From: an uncultured Lachnospiraceae bacterium
GTDB taxonomy: Bacteria; Bacillota; Clostridia; Lachnospirales; Lachnospiraceae
Reading direction: 5' to 3'
Length of the DNA stretch: 8,314 nucleotides
Assembly: GCA_905197485.1 (NCBI GenBank)
Contig: CAJJYZ010000054.1
Location: 1 to 8,314, forward strand
The position numbers and the translations under genes are program-made. Positions 6,066 to 8,314 of the stretch are shown here, piece by piece (within the stretch, counting starts at the first letter, position 1; every line of letters starts with the position of its first letter). The notes under the pieces are model-generated. The model saw only the letters and a list, made by a program, of their open reading frames with translations. It was not told where the DNA came from and did not search any database.

Positions 6066-6875
6066 ATGAGAGCAGATTATCATACACACACAAACTTTTC
6101 TACCGACGCTCCGAAAACGAGTACGCCGGAAGTTCAGATTGAAGGAGCCATCGCAAGAGGGCTTGAGACTATCTGCATTACCGACCATATGGATAAGGAT
6201 TACGATGCGGAAGGGAAAAAATTCGTATTCGATACCGAGCGCTATTTTGAAACCTTGCGTCCGCTGCAAGAAAAATATAAAGATAAAATCGAAGTGTTAA
6301 TCGGTGTGGAACTTGGGTTACAGCCCCATTTAGGTACATTTTCCAAAGAATATGTGAATCGATATCCTTTTGACTTTGTAATCGGTTCCAGCCATATGCT
6401 TCAGGGAAGAGACCCGTATTATCGCGAGAACTTCGCAGAACTTACAGACGAGGAACTTTATCGGGCAATGTTTGAAGAAACGCTTACGATTGTGAAACGG
6501 GTGGATGACTTTGACAGCCTGGGGCATCTGGACTATATCGTAAGATACGGAAGAGAACAGGAACGCTCCTATTCTTATGATGCCAACAAGGAAATCATTG
6601 ATGAAATTTTAAAACATCTCATTGCGAATGGGAAAGGTTTAGAACTCAATACCGCAGGTTTGAAATACGGGCTTCCTTTCGCGCATCCATATCCGGAGAT
6701 TTTAAGGCGATACAGGGAACTAGGAGGAGAAATCATTACCGTAGGTTCCGACGGACACAAACCGGAACATCTGGCGTATGATTTTCAAAAGGTGGAAGAA
6801 ATTTTATCCGCTTGCGGGTTTAAATATTATACAGAATTTCGACAAAGAAAGCCGATTTTTAAGCAAGTTAGATAA
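6066..6875 (+). CDS. hisJ: PHP-domain phosphoesterase, histidinol-phosphatase (HisJ) family
   Basis: A 269-residue PHP (polymerase and histidinol phosphatase) metal-dependent phosphoesterase. The trinuclear metal site appears complete: D-Y-H-T-H-T with H6 and H8, T-D-H with D40 and H41, G-V-E-L-G with E82, H88, G-S-S-H with H110, G-H-L-D with H154, and G-S-D-G-H with D229 and H231. Length agrees with HisJ-type histidinol-phosphatases, which convert histidinol phosphate to histidinol in histidine synthesis. No his gene is nearby, however, so the real substrate may be another phosphate ester. The ATG lies 1 nt after the mnmA stop; its ribosome binding site, GGAGATAA (about 6054-6061), lies within the mnmA coding sequence, a sign of translational coupling. 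No strong terminator follows before the gap promoter. Confidence 0.85.
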   Translation: MRADYHTHTNFSTDAPKTSTPEVQIEGAIARGLETICITDHMDKDYDAEGKKFVFDTERYFETLRPLQEKYKDKIEVLIGVELGLQPHLGTFSKEYVNRYPFDFVIGSSHMLQGRDPYYRENFAELTDEELYRAMFEETLTIVKRVDDFDSLGHLDYIVRYGREQERSYSYDANKEIIDEILKHLIANGKGLELNTAGLKYGLPFAHPYPEILRRYRELGGEIITVGSDGHKPEHLAYDFQKVEEILSACGFKYYTEFRQRKPIFKQVR

Positions 6876-6911
6876 ACTTGGATAAAGCCGGTATAAAAAT
6901 ACAAAATGCTA

Positions 6912-6940
6912 TTGAAATTTTGTTTTGGATTTAGTACAAT
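6912..6940 (+). promoter_or_regulatory. SigA-type promoter of gap
   Basis: TTGAAA at 6912-6917 (5/6 of the -35 box) is followed after exactly 17 bp by TACAAT at 6935-6940 (5/6 of the -10 box). Transcription would start near 6947, leaving a leader of about 85 nt before the ATG. This is one of the two best promoters in the window and fits a highly expressed glycolytic gene transcribed on its own. Confidence 0.75.
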
Positions 6941-6955
6941 ATTTATTGGTTGATG

Positions 6956-6978
6956 ATTCTTTAACGAAGTTAAAGGAT
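6956..6978 (+). repeat. Inverted repeat in the gap leader (operator or RNA hairpin)
   Basis: CTTTAAC (6959-6965) and GTTAAAG (6969-6975) form a perfect 7-bp inverted repeat around GAA. One mismatch outside, two more pairs (AT/AT) extend it to 6956-6978. It lies about +10 to +32 of the predicted gap transcript. It does not look like the direct-repeat CggR operator of Bacillus, and the half-sites are in the wrong orientation for a Rex box. No T-run follows, so it is not a terminator. It could be a repressor site or a 5' stem that protects the mRNA. Confidence 0.5.
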
Positions 6979-7031
6979 ATCAGACATACTGTAAAGAGTG
7001 ATTTAAAATAAAACTTTAGGAGGAATTAATC

Positions 7032-8057
7032 ATGGCAGTAAAAGTAGCAATTAATGGTTTTGGACGTATTGGACGTCTTGCATTCAGACAGATGTTTGGA
7101 GCAGAAGGATTTGAAATCGTAGCAATCAACGACTTAACATCTCCAAAGATGTTAGCTCATTTATTAAAATATGACTCAACACAGGGAAGATACGCTCTTT
7201 GTGATAAAGTTGTTGCAGGAGAAGATTCTATCACAGTTGACGGAAAAGAAATCAAAATCTATGCAAAAGCTAATGCAGAAGAACTTCCTTGGGGAGAAAT
7301 CGGAGTAGACGTTGTTTTAGAGTGTACAGGATTCTACACATCTAAAGCGAAAGCAGAAGCTCACATCAAAGCAGGAGCTAAGAAAGTTATTATCTCTGCA
7401 CCAGCCGGAAATGACCTTCCTACAATCGTATACAACGTTAACCACGAGACATTATCTAAAGATGATGACATTATCTCAGCAGCTTCTTGTACAACAAACT
7501 GCTTAGCACCAATGGCAAAAGCTCTGAACGATTTAGCACCAATCAAATCCGGTATCATGTGCACAATCCACGCTTACACAGGTGACCAGATGACACTTGA
7601 TGGACCACAGAGAAAAGGTGATTTAAGACGTTCTCGTGCAGCAGCTTGCAACATCGTTCCTAACAGCACAGGTGCAGCAAAAGCTATCGGATTAGTTATC
7701 CCAGAATTAAATGGTAAATTAATCGGAGCTGCTCAGCGTGTACCAACTCCAACAGGTTCTACAACAATGTTAACAGCAGTTGTTGAAGGAAACGTAACAG
7801 TTGAAGAAATCAACGCAGCTATGAAAGCAGCAGCTAACGAGTCTTACGGATACAACGAAGATGAAATCGTATCAAGCGATATCGTTGGAATGACATACGG
7901 TTCATTATTCGATGCTACACAGACAATGGTTTGCCCATTAGACAACGGTACAACAGAAGTTCAGGTTGTTTCTTGGTATGACAATGAAAACTCATACACA
8001 AGCCAGATGGTAAGAACAATCAAATACTTCGGAAAAATCATCGCTGGTGAAATCTAA
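7032..8057 (+). CDS. gap: Glyceraldehyde-3-phosphate dehydrogenase, glycolytic (NAD) type
   Basis: A 341-residue cytoplasmic enzyme that oxidises glyceraldehyde 3-phosphate to 1,3-bisphosphoglycerate with NAD and phosphate. The Rossmann fold starts with NGFGRIG (8-14); N33-D34 at the end of the second strand, where D34 would bind the adenosine ribose, argues for NAD. The catalytic C153 is in S-A-A-S-C-T-T-N-C (149-157), and the base H180 in T-I-H-A-Y-T (178-183). Other family motifs are S-R-A-A-A-C-N-I-V-P (201-210), R-V-P-T-P-T-G (236-242) and W-Y-D-N-E-N (315-320). Length is slightly above the usual 330-337. AGGAGG (7018-7023) precedes the ATG at ideal spacing. Codon use differs sharply from neighbouring genes: all 12 prolines are CCA or CCT, whereas all four in the Nudix gene are CCG. 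This fits very high expression. A strong terminator follows and no pgk is adjacent within the window. Confidence 0.97.
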   Translation: MAVKVAINGFGRIGRLAFRQMFGAEGFEIVAINDLTSPKMLAHLLKYDSTQGRYALCDKVVAGEDSITVDGKEIKIYAKANAEELPWGEIGVDVVLECTGFYTSKAKAEAHIKAGAKKVIISAPAGNDLPTIVYNVNHETLSKDDDIISAASCTTNCLAPMAKALNDLAPIKSGIMCTIHAYTGDQMTLDGPQRKGDLRRSRAAACNIVPNSTGAAKAIGLVIPELNGKLIGAAQRVPTPTGSTTMLTAVVEGNVTVEEINAAMKAAANESYGYNEDEIVSSDIVGMTYGSLFDATQTMVCPLDNGTTEVQVVSWYDNENSYTSQMVRTIKYFGKIIAGEI

Positions 8058-8094
8058 GAAGAATAAAGAGTTTTTCTAAGTATAGACTCATCAA

Positions 8095-8129
8095 GGGTCC
8101 GGTCTTTTTGGACCGGACTCTAATTTTTT
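8095..8129 (+). terminator. Strong intrinsic terminator of gap
   Basis: GGGTCCGGTC (8095-8104) pairs with GACCGGACTC (8111-8120), a 10-bp GC-rich stem with one G-T pair and a 6-nt loop. TAA and six T residues (8124-8129) follow. It closes the gap transcript 37 nt after its stop codon. Confidence 0.92.
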
Positions 8130-8170
8130 AAATGATAGGATATTCTTTCGGAATCCTATCATTTAAAAAA
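8124..8170. repeat. Long perfect inverted repeat, possible bidirectional terminator
   Basis: The 17 bases at 8124-8140 are perfectly complementary to 8154-8170 (core AAATGATAGGA against TCCTATCATTT, flanked by T6 and A6). The stem continues imperfectly to a small loop around 8146-8150. The T6 on the left is shared with the gap terminator, and the A6 on the right gives a T-run on the minus strand. It could act as a backup or bidirectional terminator, stabilise the gap mRNA 3' end, or mark the edge of an inserted repeat. Confidence 0.7.
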
Positions 8171-8237
8171 TGCACTTCGTGCAAAGATGTGCAGCTCGCG
8201 GCAATGAAGTTAGTCATTCAGACACCGCTCGCGCGCG
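8171..8237. other. Structured gene-free stretch of unknown role
   Basis: No coding region with a ribosome binding site is present. Visible structure includes TGCAC/GTGCA (8171-8175 with 8179-8183), AATGA/TCATT (8203-8207 with 8214-8218), GCGG/CCGC around the latter (8198-8201 with 8225-8228), and GCTCGCG occurring twice (8194-8200 and 8227-8233). Its GC-rich character differs from the flanking AT-rich bases. It may be part of a non-coding RNA or of an intergenic repeat; I cannot tell which. Confidence 0.35.
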
Positions 8238-8265
8238 AAGATTACGCTATTGCGCAATCTTTTTT
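8238..8265 (+). terminator. Second terminator-like hairpin in the tail
   Basis: AAGATT (8238-8243) pairs with AATCTT (8256-8261) and CGC (8245-8247) with GCG (8252-8254), with one A-C mismatch and a TATT loop. Six T residues run from 8260 to 8265. It has the form of an intrinsic terminator, yet lies well after the gap terminator with no coding region between them, so it may end a short non-coding transcript or belong to a repeated element. Confidence 0.55.
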
Positions 8266-8314
8266 ATATAATAGGAAATTCCGACTTTTGTGGAATCAAT
8301 GAATGAAAATAGCC
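8266..8314. other. AT-rich end of window, possible start of next transcription unit
   Basis: A TATAAT lies at 8267-8272, but no -35 box is seen at proper distance. ATG codons at 8299 and 8303 stay open to the window edge over only a few codons and have no good ribosome binding site, so no gene is called. The segment also holds a near copy of the ATAGGA-ATTC-GGAATC pattern found in the inverted repeat near 8136-8155. Confidence 0.3.

Noticed and set aside
6864..6880. CAAGTT/AACTTG hairpin at the end of the PHP gene
   Set aside because: Six base pairs with no T-run after it, overlapping the stop codon; likely chance.
6901..6926. ACAAAAT/ATTTTGT stem followed by TTT as a terminator of the operon
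   Set aside because: The stem is only 7 bp and almost all A-T with a 9-nt loop, and its right half overlaps the spacer of the gap promoter; too weak to call.
6956..6978. Rex (NADH-sensing) operator in the gap leader
   Set aside because: A Rex box has TTGTTAA and TTAACAA half-sites facing the other way; here the order is TTAAC...GTTAA, so the match is only superficial.
8299..8314. Start of a next gene at ATG 8299 or 8303
   Set aside because: Only a few codons are visible and no good ribosome binding site precedes either ATG.

Overview
The window reads as chromosomal DNA from a low-to-moderate GC, spore-forming Firmicute, most likely a Clostridia member near the Lachnospiraceae. This is inferred from two sporulation-type membrane proteins (SpoIIM-like and SpoVB-like), strong AGGAGG-type ribosome binding sites, TTGACA/TATAAT promoters, a NifS/NifU pair under an Rrf2 regulator, and a nudix-spoIIM gene order that also occurs in Bacillus and Clostridia. 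I have run no database search.

Layout. (1) 1-1359, plus strand: a Nudix hydrolase of the ADP-ribose pyrophosphatase type, then a compact SpoIIM-like membrane protein with its own SigE-like promoter, closed by an intrinsic terminator. (2) 1380-2699, minus strand: a SpoVB/MATE-like flippase that converges on the first block. (3) 2700-2835: a divergent control region in which a minus-strand promoter overlaps the iscR promoter; a 25-bp imperfect palindrome resembling an IscR site lies at the iscR transcription start. (4) 2836-6875, plus strand: a tight operon of iscR (TTG start), cysteine desulfurase (nifS/iscS type), an IscU-type scaffold (nifU), the tRNA 2-thiouridylase mnmA, and a PHP-family histidinol-phosphatase-like protein 1 nt after mnmA. 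(5) 6876-8129, plus strand: gap (glycolytic GAPDH) with its own strong promoter, a leader holding an inverted repeat, markedly different codon use, and a strong terminator. (6) 8130-8314: a gene-free tail dense in hairpins, with a second terminator-like stem-loop and an imperfect direct repeat.

How the genes work together: the cysteine desulfurase takes sulfur from cysteine. It can supply both the NifU scaffold (Fe-S clusters) and MnmA (s2U34 in tRNA). The Rrf2 regulator at the head of the operon probably senses cluster or cysteine status and represses its own promoter. The PHP phosphatase appears to ride along by translational coupling. GAPDH is an independent, highly expressed housekeeping gene.

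The window is mostly conserved housekeeping DNA. I see no mobile element, CRISPR array, tRNA or rRNA, and no convincing new multi-gene system. The points most worth a second look are the iscR operator, the unusual Cys-His tail of this IscR, the SigE-like promoter of spoIIM, the gap leader repeat and the hairpin-rich tail.
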